Notes: generated by a model not told the origin, from the letters alone. 64,000 nucleotides of DNA from Aquimarina sp. U1-2 (GCF_017897595.1 NZ_JAGKIK010000001.1:186001-250000); one strand, 5' to 3'; counted from the stretch's first letter, positions 43,671-52,843 are shown. Made by a program: numbers and translations.

Positions 43671-43871
43671 AGTTTTATTTTTTTGTACAAGTTCCAAAAT
43701 TATTACATATGTGTTGAACAGTATTGGGTTAATGTTTAACTCTAATCCCTTGATAATGTTTAGGATTATGTTTAAGAAATGTTAAAAACCAAATGAGTTA
43801 ATTTTAGAATTTTTTGAACTAAACAAAGCTTGTATACCAAAGTATCTTCGAGTAACATAAATCAATAAAAC

Positions 43872-44030
43872 ATGACGCTAGAATTACTCCTATTTATAAT
43901 TAACACTTTTGCCATAGCCGTAGTAGCGGTTGTAGTAACAGATTTAATTAAAAAGAAAAGCAAAAACATTTTAAAGACATCTCCCAAAAAGGTTACGTAT
44001 CCTGTTAGTAACAAGGAATTAAAACAGTAA
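43872..44030 (+). CDS. 52-residue single-pass membrane protein
   Basis: ATG at 43872, TAA at 44030. One hydrophobic helix (LELLLFIINTFAIAVVAVVV) and a basic tail (KKKSKNILKTSPKK). Family not recognised. It starts about 200 bases from the divergent TUDOR-like gene and 39 bases before the DUF2383 gene, so it is probably the first gene of that unit. Confidence 0.6.
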   Translation: MTLELLLFIINTFAIAVVAVVVTDLIKKKSKNILKTSPKKVTYPVSNKELKQ

Positions 44031-44069
44031 TACTTTTAGGAGCATGTATAGTAACTAAAAAATTATGAT

Positions 44070-44519
44070 ATGAAAACGTATTCTGAAGAAGTTGGAAACA
44101 AATTAAATGATCTCCTAGAAAAAACATATGATGCAGAGAAAGGTTTTAAAAAAGCTGCCGAAAATGTAGATCACGCAGGACTCAAAAATTACTTTAATAG
44201 AAAGGCACAAGAACGTTATGATTTTGGTCATGAATTAAAGGATGAAATCAAAGCTTTTGGTCAGGAAGTAGACAAAGGAGGAAGCATAACCGGATCGGCA
44301 CATAGAACCTGGATGGATATAAAAGCAGTGTTTTCTTCAGACAATGAAGAATCAATGCTTGAAGAAGCTATAAGAGGTGAAGAAGCATCTATTGAAGAAT
44401 ACAATGATGTTTTGTCTGAAACGACATTACCGACCAGTACACAAACTATATTAATGCAACAAAAAAATAGAATTATGGAAGGCTTATCTTCTATTCGAAG
44501 ATTAGAAGACCTTAATTAA
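44070..44519 (+). CDS. PA2169-family four-helix-bundle protein (DUF2383)
   Basis: 149 residues, typical length. Four helices with conserved pattern (NKLNDLLEKTYDAEKGFKKA, NYFNRKAQERYDFGHELKDE, AHRTWMDIKAVFSSDNEESM, EEAIRGEEASIEEYNDVLSE) and Glu/His residues in positions of a ferritin-like metal site. Function unknown; induced in stress clusters. Followed by a large terminator-like hairpin. Confidence 0.88.
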   Translation: MKTYSEEVGNKLNDLLEKTYDAEKGFKKAAENVDHAGLKNYFNRKAQERYDFGHELKDEIKAFGQEVDKGGSITGSAHRTWMDIKAVFSSDNEESMLEEAIRGEEASIEEYNDVLSETTLPTSTQTILMQQKNRIMEGLSSIRRLEDLN

Positions 44520-44542
44520 TAGGACAATACAATTTATTTTCC

Positions 44543-44629
44543 AAAAAAAGATCATTCAGAGCGCGCACTAAACAACGCAAAAGTCTTAACGGGGGTTAAT
44601 AAAGGACTTTTCTGAATGGTCTTTTTTGT
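44543..44629 (+). terminator. two-layered hairpin terminator
   Basis: Outer arms AAAAAAGATCATTCAGA (44543-44559) and TCTGAATGGTCTTTTTT (44612-44628), with inner arms AAAAGTC and GACTTTT (44578-44584, 44605-44611). The outer stem is long and A/T-bounded, so it can work in both directions. Confidence 0.6.
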
Positions 44630-44880
44630 TTTCAATAGTTACCGAAGCAAGTAAAAGACCAGGTTATTAAAGGCTTTGAAATTGAGCACTTTTCATTGTA
44701 AACATACATTTGCGCACAAAATATCATCGAAAAAAATTACTTAGCTACCAATCACAAGCTATTTTCTACCTAAAAACTTATTCATTGACATAAATTTTTT
44801 ACGTCTAAAGGCAAGATAATCAACCGCAATTTGACTGTAAATTCAAAACAAAGAAATGGTTTAAGTTGAATACTATTTGA
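44630..44880. other. intergenic stretch
   Basis: About 250 AT-rich bases downstream of the DUF748 gene and of the DUF2383 terminator. No feature found. Confidence 0.4.
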
Positions 44881-45975
44881 TTACTCCTCAGTTTGAGAAG
44901 CTTCCTGTGCATCTTTAAAATTTATAGAATCATCTGTCATCCCCTTAAAGGCTTGTATCCACGCATTTTCGAAAATATTGAATATGGTTGCCCAAATATC
45001 ACTTTGAATATCGTTAAGATCACCCTCTAGCGGTACTTTGGTAGCCAAGGTATTATTTTTATGATTTTTTAGGATAAACTTAAAAAATCCTACAAATCCT
45101 TCCCATAGTGTATCCAAAAAGCCGTCTTCTTTACCAATAAGTTCAGCATCGACAAGCATAGGCTTTATATACCCTTTTAAAAACCCATCAGCAATAGCTA
45201 CCTCACTATAGATGTTATATGTGCCATTTTTAAAATCTATCCCCGCATAATGTTGTGTAAAATCGTTTAAAGAAGTGGCATTTGCTTTTTCTAAAGCAAA
45301 TGAAAGATCCATATCAGGAATTGTCTTAATCAAATCTAATTTACCATCTAGAGAAACGCTACCTTTCCCAATAGAAACTGCATTAGCAGTGATACTAGAA
45401 GGTAATTTTTGATCTGTACGAACCACGTTACGCAAATTTTGAGCCTGTAATTCAATCTGATCAAAATGAAGATCAATATTAGGTTCTGCAGATAGTTGAA
45501 CGAAAGCGGCTTTGCCATTATGAACCTGTAGTGTATTGATATCAATAGGAACTAGATCTGTAAGTGCTTTGGTCCAATCATCTAAATCAGGATCTTCTGT
45601 ATTTTGTTTTTCTTGATCTTCAAAAATATAGGTTACTTTGGGTCTGTTCATTACAATTTCACTTACTATTTTTCCATCAAACAGGGATTCCCATTCTATA
45701 GAAATATCGGTCTTTTTGAAATCTAAAAACGGAATTTGAGAGCCTGCATCTACTTTATTCAAATATAAGTTATCGATTATGTAAGCCCCCCGCCATAAAG
45801 AAATGTCTATATCTTCTACCTGTCCATAGTATCCCGGAATGGTAGCCAATACATTATTTACATATTTTTTTAAATAATAAGGCAACAACATTCTGCCAAT
45901 AATTAAAAGCAAAATAATTACAATCGGAATCAGAAATCGCTTTCTTTTATATATCCTCTTTTTCTTTCCTTTCAT
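44881..45975 (-). CDS. DUF748 (AsmA-like) membrane-anchored protein
   Basis: 364 residues. Basic cytosolic tail (MKGKKKRIYKRKR), one transmembrane helix (FLIPIVIILLLIIGRMLLPY), then a periplasmic domain with LKKYVNNVLATIPGYYGQVE, DIDISLWRGAYIIDNLYLNK as in DUF748/AsmA-like proteins. These form long beta-taco-like bridges in lipid transport between membranes. Shorter than the large AsmA members. Single gene. Confidence 0.82.
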   Translation of the reverse strand: MKGKKKRIYKRKRFLIPIVIILLLIIGRMLLPYYLKKYVNNVLATIPGYYGQVEDIDISLWRGAYIIDNLYLNKVDAGSQIPFLDFKKTDISIEWESLFDGKIVSEIVMNRPKVTYIFEDQEKQNTEDPDLDDWTKALTDLVPIDINTLQVHNGKAAFVQLSAEPNIDLHFDQIELQAQNLRNVVRTDQKLPSSITANAVSIGKGSVSLDGKLDLIKTIPDMDLSFALEKANATSLNDFTQHYAGIDFKNGTYNIYSEVAIADGFLKGYIKPMLVDAELIGKEDGFLDTLWEGFVGFFKFILKNHKNNTLATKVPLEGDLNDIQSDIWATIFNIFENAWIQAFKGMTDDSINFKDAQEASQTEE

Positions 45976-46324
45976 ACATTTAACTATTTTTAATTTTTAT
46001 GAATATCCGTAATCAATCATATCGCACTGTCTCCTCGAGCGCAGTCAAGAGGTTAGTAAATCCATCGAACTTAGAATCAGGTCTCGACTGCGCTCAACCA
46101 GACGTTAGAATTAATTTTATGATGCATATCGGATGTTCAATTAATTTTTAAAAAAATGAGATAATTAAAATATTTAGAACATAGGTAACCGTTACGGGGG
46201 AACTTAAAAATATAACATAGCGCTTGGTTTTGCAGCAGTTTCAAACCGCAATACCTGCCAGCCTTTTTTTAAATAAAATGGCAGGCGGGGATTTTCTAAT
46301 GCACAAACCGGGTTCACTACGATA
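45976..46324. other. intergenic stretch with repeat C and repeat B pieces
   Basis: 46021-46110 contains repeat C elements (CTCGAGCGCAGTCAAGAGGT, GGTCTCGACTGCGCTCAACC). 46190-46314 is the right half of repeat B. No gene. Confidence 0.55.
46190..46314. repeat. dispersed repeat B, right half
   Basis: AACTTAAAAATATAACATAG, CGCTTGGTTTTGCAGCAGTT, TCAAACCGCAATACCTGCCA, then TTTTTTTAAATAAAATGGCA and GGCGGGGATTTTCTAATGCA, ending AAACCGGGTT. Colinear with 20068-20169 (repeat B copy at 19947). Confidence 0.65.
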
Positions 46325-46360
46325 AAAAAAGGAGGTTGTAAATGACAACCTCCCTTTTTA
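46325..46360 (-). terminator. rho-independent terminator
   Basis: AAAAAGGAGGTTGT / ACAACCTCCCTTTTT stem (46325-46360), 19 bases past the stop of the DUF3332 gene, with T run on the minus strand. Confidence 0.85.
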
Positions 46361-46378
46361 CTATAGAATTTTCAAGAC

Positions 46379-46960
46379 TTAATTATTTTCTGCAAGAAGG
46401 CAATCTTCATACATTGCAACTTTTTGATTTAAAAGTGCTAAACCTTCTGACTGAGAAGAGTTTGGATCAATTTTCACTTTTCCTCCATCGGGCATATGTA
46501 CAACGTAAAACCCATCTTCAAAAGACGAAAGTTTGATAACTTCTCCGTTTGCTTTTATAGCACTCCATGATTTATGTGAAGGACTGTACACCAAATCAAG
46601 CTTTTCTCCTTTTCTTATTCCATCTATAATATGTATTTGTAATCTGTTTTTTGTGGCAGTCATTTCAAATGTACTTCCCTCTCTTTCTACAATTTGAGTT
46701 TCGCTATCACCCTCATTCATTGCCAAAGGGTTTGAACCACTCCAAAACTCGATCACATTAAAGATAATAACATCGCCTATCATAAATAAACCATACACAG
46801 GTATGATGTTTAATCCCCAAAACACCAAGTTATTCACAAATTTGCTATCGCTTAAATCGTTGTTCCAATCTTTTAATCCATTAAAAGCGCTAAAAGAACC
46901 CAAACAACTAGTAAATAATACTGAAGCTGATAGCGCAAGGCATATTGTTAGTTTTTTCAT
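46379..46960 (-). CDS. DUF3332 lipoprotein
   Basis: 193 residues. Lipoprotein signal with lipobox LFTSC (Cys19). A membrane-inserting segment around NNLVFWGLNIIPVYGLFMIG, DVIIFNVIEFWSG and the C-terminal DUF3332 region (HMPDGGKVKIDPNSS). Function unknown. Leaderless-looking AT-rich upstream. Single gene with terminator. Confidence 0.85.
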   Translation of the reverse strand: MKKLTICLALSASVLFTSCLGSFSAFNGLKDWNNDLSDSKFVNNLVFWGLNIIPVYGLFMIGDVIIFNVIEFWSGSNPLAMNEGDSETQIVEREGSTFEMTATKNRLQIHIIDGIRKGEKLDLVYSPSHKSWSAIKANGEVIKLSSFEDGFYVVHMPDGGKVKIDPNSSQSEGLALLNQKVAMYEDCLLAENN

Positions 46961-47146
46961 AATAAAGAATTTTAAGTTCTTACAAAATTAATGAGAAAGT
47001 TGAGCAGCATTGACTCATTTACAAATTAAAGTGACGCATATGATATGTTATTGTTGTATACTTCAGTATGAATAAACTCTAGTGCTTGCATAGATTTAGT
47101 TGAAAGGTAAAGTGATTTATTAGTTTTAGCTACATCGTTTCAATAA

Positions 47147-48190
47147 CTATATAGCTACACTTTTTTTATTTGCTGCTGTGTATTTAAGTTTGTATTCTTT
47201 TGGACTGCATTTGTATTTCTTTTTGAATATTTTGCAGAAATAACTTCTACTCGTCAACCCAACCGAGTAAACAATCTCAGATATGGTTAGATCTGTACTT
47301 ACAATAAGCTTTTCTGCTTTTTCAAGACGTACGTTTCTTACAAAATCAGATACTGTTCTTTCAAACATAAACTTAAATCCCTCCTGCAATTTTGCTGGCG
47401 ACAATCCCGACTCTAGGCATAAGCTTTTGATAGTATGCTGGATTTCAGGATGAATTTTGATAAAATCACTAATATCAGAAATCATTTTCAGTTCATTTCT
47501 TAAAAGTCCGCTAGTGTTAGAACTACTTTCGATTTCTGCATGAAATTTTTCTATATGTCGCGCCAGGATGAGATAATATCTTCCTTTTTGAGAAAGTAAC
47601 TCTGAAATTTCATTAGAATGCTCGATCCCAAACAACAATTTCAGTTGTTCTGCAATTTTAAGACTGTAATTACCTAAATGAAAATGTTTTGATTTCGTTT
47701 TTATGGTATACAACAATCCCTGAAGCTTTTTATCGTAATGATTCTCTTCTTTGCTGATTTTTTCAAAATAGGAATTTTTATCTACACAAATGATGTTGAG
47801 TAGCAGATGGTTTTCCTTTTTAAGAATAATTCGACTAGATAACCCTTTGTCGCTGTGAGCCACGGCGGTTTGAAACTGCTCAATTTGAGTAAGCTCTTCA
47901 TCAGATTCGAACTGATGATAGCAATTACCATCTAAACAATATAGAAATTGCAGTGATTCTGGCGCGACCGAATCTATAGGGATCTCGATATCCCTATGTA
48001 ATTTTAAATCAAAATCATAAGATTGCAATCCATTTTGCAGGTTTGTATAGCGTACCTGCCCATTACCTAACTTCGGATCTAAAGTTAGCGTATGAATATC
48101 ATAATTAACTGTGATACTGCCTTCCAGGTGTTCTTGAAGAACATTTAACTTGGAAGGGGTTTTTAAAATCTCATTCTGTAACTTATTCAT
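47147..48190 (-). CDS. AraC-family transcriptional regulator, paralogue 3
   Basis: 347 residues. C-terminal double HTH: SPAKLQEGFKFMFERTVSDF, ISEIVYSVGLTSRSYFCKIF, KYKCSPKEYK. The N-terminal sensing part is shared with the other four regulators but is the most divergent (QNGLQSYDFDLKLHRDIEIP, LQFLYCLDGNCYHQF). A Cys replaces the Ser of SYFSKIF. It is divergent from the SRAP-like gene at 48436, which is the nearest candidate target. Confidence 0.88.
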   Translation of the reverse strand: MNKLQNEILKTPSKLNVLQEHLEGSITVNYDIHTLTLDPKLGNGQVRYTNLQNGLQSYDFDLKLHRDIEIPIDSVAPESLQFLYCLDGNCYHQFESDEELTQIEQFQTAVAHSDKGLSSRIILKKENHLLLNIICVDKNSYFEKISKEENHYDKKLQGLLYTIKTKSKHFHLGNYSLKIAEQLKLLFGIEHSNEISELLSQKGRYYLILARHIEKFHAEIESSSNTSGLLRNELKMISDISDFIKIHPEIQHTIKSLCLESGLSPAKLQEGFKFMFERTVSDFVRNVRLEKAEKLIVSTDLTISEIVYSVGLTSRSYFCKIFKKKYKCSPKEYKLKYTAANKKSVAI

Positions 48191-48435
48191 AATGCCCCCT
48201 GTTAAGAATTTATAATTTGATTTTCAAATGATTATGTTTTAGATCGTAGTACAAAAATAACGGGTTACCGTACCTTGGCTTATCGTTATTAAGGATTTGA
48301 TTATCGCTGTTGTGTCAAAATATACATAATTGGCATATTTTAACGTTCTGTTTACGGAAAGTGTTAGTAATTAAATGATTCGAGACAAACTTATAAACTG
48401 ATATTTAATTACTTGCTTACGTAATTTGGAATAGC

Positions 48436-49137
48436 GTGTATACAAAGATTTCTAACATAGCAGATAGAGAGGTGATCGAAAGAGAATTAGGAATTTCGTA
48501 TGTTTTTCCACGACTTTATTCTCCGAACACCATAATAGATGGAACTGAAGAGGCTACTTTATCAGTCATAACAACAGAGAATCCTAATCAAATTTCATAT
48601 GCCATCTGGGGATTGCTTCCTAAGAGTTACGAAGGAGAATGGTCTGATTTTCAAAAAGTCTTAGATACTTTGAACGTTTACAAAGAAAACTTAAACTCAA
48701 ACGGTATTTTCGAAGAGCCCTATCGTAAACGCCGATGCGTTATTATTGTTACAGGATTCTATATTTATCATTTATACCAAGGCTCTCTATATCCTTATTA
48801 TGTATATTTGAGCTCTAAAAAACCATTTTATATCGCCGGAATTTATAATATTTTGAATGATGGTTTTATTACTTGCTCGATGATCATGACACAAGCATCT
48901 GGAGTTGTGAGCGAGATTCAAAACCTAAACGCAAATATGCCTGTTTTTATAGATGAGTCTTCTTATAAAAAATGGCTCGACAATGATACCCGTATTTCTG
49001 ATTTAAACACTATTTTGGATTGTGAAGAGCATCTTAACCTCAAAGCGCACCCTATTGCGAAAGAGTTTTTTAGAAATGATATTTCATATGAATCTATGTT
49101 AGATCCCGTGTATTACAAAGGTATTCCTAATCCTTAA
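48436..49137 (+). CDS. SRAP/YedK-like protein with all catalytic residues replaced
   Basis: 233 residues with the SRAP (HMCES/YedK) fold order, including NPNQISYAIWGLLPKSYEG, RRCVIIVTGFYIYHLYQG, PFYIAGIYNIL and NLNANMPVFIDESSYKKWLD. The proteins of this family crosslink to abasic sites through Cys2 with Asn, Glu and His. Here Cys2 is Tyr (MYTKI), the Glu of GFYEW is Ile110, the His of HxRMP is Asn165; only the Asn is retained (Asn80). The start is GTG at 48436, after an in-frame stop at 48406. It is either a binding-only paralogue or a decayed gene. Confidence 0.75.
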   Translation: MYTKISNIADREVIERELGISYVFPRLYSPNTIIDGTEEATLSVITTENPNQISYAIWGLLPKSYEGEWSDFQKVLDTLNVYKENLNSNGIFEEPYRKRRCVIIVTGFYIYHLYQGSLYPYYVYLSSKKPFYIAGIYNILNDGFITCSMIMTQASGVVSEIQNLNANMPVFIDESSYKKWLDNDTRISDLNTILDCEEHLNLKAHPIAKEFFRNDISYESMLDPVYYKGIPNP

Positions 49138-49463
49138 TTATCGGATAATGGATTGAAATTAGTCCCCTTTACAATTTCTTTTAAACAACCTACATCAATT
49201 TTTAAAGTCATGGGTAGTATCCCATATTTTGGTCCTAAGCCATTGGTTAAAAATTGCCCTAGATATTGATGAGCTAATTGTATACTCTCAAAAATAAAGG
49301 TACCACCGATAGTCTTCGTTTCTTCGTTTGTGTAACAAAATACAGAAATTAATCCTTTGGTACTTTTCAACACATCTTTTCTATCCTCTGATATTTCATT
49401 TAGTCTGTCAATAGATAAATTTGATTTAAATTTCAAATTGACAATAGCTTTTTGGGTATTCAT
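49134..49463 (-). CDS. YdhR-like monooxygenase-fold protein
   Basis: 109 residues of the dimeric alpha-beta barrel type. TKGLISVFCYTNEETKTIGG, TFIFESIQLAHQYLGQFL resembles the YdhR family (GGIYLFxDExxAxAYL pattern). No signal peptide. Enzymatic role unknown. Its 3' end overlaps the end of the SRAP-like gene by 4 bases (convergent). Confidence 0.65.
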   Translation of the reverse strand: MNTQKAIVNLKFKSNLSIDRLNEISEDRKDVLKSTKGLISVFCYTNEETKTIGGTFIFESIQLAHQYLGQFLTNGLGPKYGILPMTLKIDVGCLKEIVKGTNFNPLSDN

Positions 49464-49610
49464 TAAATGTAATAAAATTTAGATTTGGGTATTAAATTTT
49501 TGGAATCATATCCCTACGTTAAAAGAATAGTATAACTCTCTTTGCAAACTTAGCGTAGAAATCATAAAAAAAATGAATGCAAAGAAATATATAGTGCACT
49601 CCATTACTTA

Positions 49611-50645
49611 TTAAGCTTTTACTTTTTTACGATAATCTGTAGGTAAAATACCATAGCGCTCAAAAAAGATTTTTGAAAAGTAACTTCTACTTTTGAATCC
49701 TATATTATATACGATTTCTGAAATAGAATAATTTGTGCTCTTGATAAAGTCTCTGGCAATTTCTAATTTTAACTGACGAACATATTCGTTAACAGATTTA
49801 GAATACAATACTCTAAATCCTAATTGCAACTTTTTTGGACTAAGGCCTGCTTTTGTAGCTAGCGAACTCACCGATAGAGGTTCAGAAATATTATCGATAA
49901 TATATCCCGATAGATTATGGATCTTTTTAATATCCTCTTTAGATAAAGATTCTGGCAATGCCAATCCATTTTCATAATTATTATGTTCTAGAATCTGCAT
50001 TGCCAAAATCAGATTGAGCTGCCCCTCTATGGATAATGTTCTTACCATACCACTATCATGACTATTCTGCAATTGCTTGATTTGATCTGCAATCTTCAAG
50101 TTAAAATTGCCATAATGCTTATATGTGGAGTTATCGTTGTTTTCTGTAAAAGCCGAAAATAAACTCTTACTTAAATAGGATAAATTATTATTCTTTTTCT
50201 TGACATACTCTGTAGGCAGCACATAAATAAAATTAACTTTTACAGAAGTCATCTTAGGAAAAATGTATGTTTCTTTTGAGAGTTTTTTGCTGGATATGAT
50301 AATATTTTGATAACGCTCGAAAGTAAGTGGGCGTTCTTCATGATCATTAGTATACTCTAAACTACCTTCAGAAATGAAAATAAACTCTATAGGATTTGCA
50401 TTTTTAATGTTGAACACAATTTTGGTGTCTTCAAAAAAATTAACGTCATAATCCACCAGCGAGACTCCCCAATCAAAAGCAATGGTGCGCACTACACCTT
50501 TACCCAACTCATTGTCAAACTCAAGTATATGCTCACCCCAACGCTGAGTAATATCACCCTTTAAATGGTGATTCAATTGTTTTAAAATTTCTGCACCATC
50601 TATGCTATTTATTTCAATCTTTTGCATTCTGCTACTTAATTTCAA
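49611..50645 (-). CDS. AraC-family transcriptional regulator, paralogue 4
   Basis: 344 residues. C-terminal HTH: SPKKLQLGFRVLYSKSVNEY, ISEIVYNIGFKSRSYFSKIF, YGILPTDYRK. N-terminal half: RWGEHILEFDNELGKGVVRT and FDWGVSLVDYDVNF, the same signature as paralogue 2. Adjacent on the same strand to paralogue 5, with a 159-base gap containing no terminator that I can see. Confidence 0.9.
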   Translation of the reverse strand: MKLSSRMQKIEINSIDGAEILKQLNHHLKGDITQRWGEHILEFDNELGKGVVRTIAFDWGVSLVDYDVNFFEDTKIVFNIKNANPIEFIFISEGSLEYTNDHEERPLTFERYQNIIISSKKLSKETYIFPKMTSVKVNFIYVLPTEYVKKKNNNLSYLSKSLFSAFTENNDNSTYKHYGNFNLKIADQIKQLQNSHDSGMVRTLSIEGQLNLILAMQILEHNNYENGLALPESLSKEDIKKIHNLSGYIIDNISEPLSVSSLATKAGLSPKKLQLGFRVLYSKSVNEYVRQLKLEIARDFIKSTNYSISEIVYNIGFKSRSYFSKIFFERYGILPTDYRKKVKA

Positions 50646-50804
50646 ATACTATTTTTTGTTTTGTACAAAAAAACTAGTTTTGAATTGAACAGATTGACAA
50701 TTTTGAAACATATACTAACACTTTTGATTAGTTTACCATAAAATTATATACTAATCCTAAGTAACGAATGCACTCTATACAATAATAATTTGACTGTAAA
50801 AAAT

Positions 50805-51854
50805 TTAAGCCGATTGCGTACCTTTATCTTTGTTTCGAACCTGATTTAGATATTGTTTTGGATTAACACCAAACCTTTTCTTAAAAAGTTTTGAAAAATA
50901 ACTTCTAGAATTGATCCCGACCTTGTATGTTATCTGTGTGATATTCAAATCAGAAGACTCCATAAGCTCCTTTGCTGTTTCAATTCTATGATTCTTAATA
51001 TACTCATTAACCGATGTGTTATAGAGATGTTTAAATCCATTTTGTAATGTATTCTGGTTCAATCCAACACGTTGAGCCAAATTAACGATGCTACCTATAC
51101 TATCAATTTCATCCTTTATAATAGCAACTGCCTCTTCTATACTTTCTATGGTTGCTTGTCTTAGAATTAGTCGTTTTTCGGGTTCATTTAAATCATCGAG
51201 GTATTGTTTTAACTGATGTGTTAAAATTTCGTAGGCTTTTCCTTCTAAATACACATATCGCATAAAACCACTAAGTTCACATTCAACAAATTCTGAAATA
51301 AACTTTGAAATATCTAAACTGTAATATTTTTTATAGAAGAATAGTTTTATCCCATTCACATCACGAAACAGATCAATAAGATCCTCATTCATTTCTGGTA
51401 AAAATGATTCAATTTTTTGTTCAAACTTTTTCCGATTAATTTCCAAACTAAATATACAGATCGGTGTATTTGCCGGTATTTTAAAAATATGGTTATTTTT
51501 GGTGGTGCTGGATATCATAGCATTTTCCAGTCGTTTAACCTCATTAAAATCTTGGTCATTTTCGAATTTATGAAAGAAACCAGACTCTCTATTAAAAAGG
51601 ATCTTTAAAGGGTGTACTACCCCTTTTTTAAGTTCAAAATGCAGGTCTTTTTTTAACAAATAATCGGTTTCAATTACTCCTACACCAAAATCAAACTGGA
51701 AAGAGCGAACGTAACCCGATCCTATTTCTTTAGGTATCTGTACGCAACATTCATGATCAGACTTGTCATATTCAACACCAAGACTTTGTGCCAATTCAAA
51801 AATTACATTATGAGTAGTATGATCTCGGATTTTAATTTTTTTCCTCATTGGCAT
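50805..51854 (-). CDS. AraC-family transcriptional regulator, paralogue 5
   Basis: 349 residues. HTH part NQNTLQNGFKHLYNTSVNEY, ITQITYKVGINSRSYFSKLF, RFGVNPKQYL. N-terminal part: GSGYVRSFQFDFGVGVIETD and HPLKILFN. It differs from paralogue 4 more than paralogue 2 does, so adjacency does not reflect a recent tandem duplication. Confidence 0.9.
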   Translation of the reverse strand: MPMRKKIKIRDHTTHNVIFELAQSLGVEYDKSDHECCVQIPKEIGSGYVRSFQFDFGVGVIETDYLLKKDLHFELKKGVVHPLKILFNRESGFFHKFENDQDFNEVKRLENAMISSTTKNNHIFKIPANTPICIFSLEINRKKFEQKIESFLPEMNEDLIDLFRDVNGIKLFFYKKYYSLDISKFISEFVECELSGFMRYVYLEGKAYEILTHQLKQYLDDLNEPEKRLILRQATIESIEEAVAIIKDEIDSIGSIVNLAQRVGLNQNTLQNGFKHLYNTSVNEYIKNHRIETAKELMESSDLNITQITYKVGINSRSYFSKLFKKRFGVNPKQYLNQVRNKDKGTQSA

Positions 51855-52051
51855 TAAGTTGTTAAATACAAGTCAAAGATACACTTAATTTACCTTGTGT
51901 TACCAGCTAGTTATTAAATAATTAAAGGAGTCAATAATACTATTGATACAGCTAAGGACTAAGCATATTAATCCTGATTTTTGTATGGAAAGATTTGATC
52001 ATCAAATCACTCTTTTGCAAAAGAGACTTTTATAACTAAATCATACAAATT

Positions 52052-52216
52052 ATGTTACGTTGGACCGTTATTTTTATAATTCTAGCATTAATTGCAGGAG
52101 TATTTGGATTTGGAGGTATTGCAGCAGGAGCAGCAAGTATTGCCAAAATTCTATTCTTCATCTTTATAGTACTTTTTATTTTATCACTCATCTTTGGAAA
52201 AAGATTTAAAGCTTAA
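52052..52216 (+). CDS. DUF1328 (YtjA) small membrane protein
   Basis: 54 residues, ATG at 52052 to TAA at 52216. [54 protein letters not shown]: the [31 protein letters not shown] signature of DUF1328. Two helices, stress-associated in many bacteria. Followed 22 bases later by an acidic lipoprotein gene in the same orientation. Confidence 0.93.
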   Translation: MLRWTVIFIILALIAGVFGFGGIAAGAASIAKILFFIFIVLFILSLIFGKRFKA

Positions 52217-52238
52217 CGAATACTATACTACTTAAATT

Positions 52239-52421
52239 ATGAGAAAAATTATATTAACTATTGCAGCATTTTGTCTAATCATTTCGACAACAATAAGTTG
52301 TAGAGAGAAAAAAAGTACCGGTGAAAAGGTTGAAGATGCGGTTGAAGATGTAGGAGACGCAGTTGAAGACGGTGCCGAGGATATAGAAGATGCTGCCGAG
52401 GATGCAACAGACAACAACTAA
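52239..52421 (+). CDS. small lipoprotein with an acidic tandem repeat
   Basis: 60 residues. Lipobox ISTTISC (Cys21) after a hydrophobic signal, then a tail built of repeating (E/D)DVGDAVEDGAEDIEDAAED units of about seven residues, period compatible with a helix carrying one acidic face. Similar small lipoproteins occur in flavobacterial stress operons. The 3' end is followed by a terminator. Confidence 0.8.
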   Translation: MRKIILTIAAFCLIISTTISCREKKSTGEKVEDAVEDVGDAVEDGAEDIEDAAEDATDNN

Positions 52422-52449
52422 AGTACGTATGGGGAAATTTTTGGAAAAA

Positions 52450-52488
52450 AACCAGGTAGCTAAATTATTGAAGCTACCTGGTTTTCTT
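52450..52488 (+). terminator. rho-independent terminator
   Basis: AACCAGGTAGCT / AGCTACCTGGTT stem with TTTTCTT following, after the DUF1328-lipoprotein pair. Confidence 0.88.
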
Positions 52489-52526
52489 AACTAATATGAT
52501 CTTTTATTAACCATGAAAATCTCAAA

Positions 52527-52640
52527 ATGAACAACCTCAATAAAATAAACACAAAAAAGGTTTTTAAAACAGCTATATGTTTGTTTGCAGCTTTGTTTAC
52601 ATGCATGTGTATTTATATCTATCTCATATTTGTAAACTAA
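52527..52640 (+). CDS. 37-residue single-pass membrane protein
   Basis: ATG at 52527, TAA at 52640. MNNLNKINTKKVFKTAICLF, AALFTCMCIYIYLIFVN: a basic head and a single hydrophobic helix. Family not recognised. Located directly after a terminator, so it must have its own promoter if real. Confidence 0.4.
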   Translation: MNNLNKINTKKVFKTAICLFAALFTCMCIYIYLIFVN

Positions 52641-52698
52641 TCTTAACAAATAGATTTTAGAAATTAAAATTTAGAAATAACTCACATAAATTAGAATC

Positions 52699-52821
52699 AT
52701 GGAAAAAAAAATTAACCACAGAGAAGAAGAAAAACCGTTAACCGATTTAGGAAAACCAACTAAAAAACCAAATAACCCGAGTTTGAGTACTAAAACGATT
52801 ACCAAAAAGAAGGAGAAGTAA
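52699..52821 (+). CDS. 40-residue basic small protein
   Basis: ATG at 52699, TAA at 52821. MEKKINHREEEKPLTDLGKP, TKKPNNPSLSTKTITKKKEK: charged, probably unstructured. The last codons lie in the palindromic terminator at 52804-52843, which encodes the KKKEK end in both convergent genes. Family not known. Confidence 0.5.
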   Translation: MEKKINHREEEKPLTDLGKPTKKPNNPSLSTKTITKKKEK

Positions 52822-52843
52822 CTGGTTACTTCTCCTTCTTTTT
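52804..52843. terminator. bidirectional terminator embedded in the ends of two convergent genes
   Basis: AAAAAGAAGGAGAAGTAAC paired with GTTACTTCTCCTTCTTTTT, near-perfect, flanked by A and T tracts. It contains the stop codons of the plus gene (52821) and the minus gene (52826), so both end in KKKEK-stop. Confidence 0.9.
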
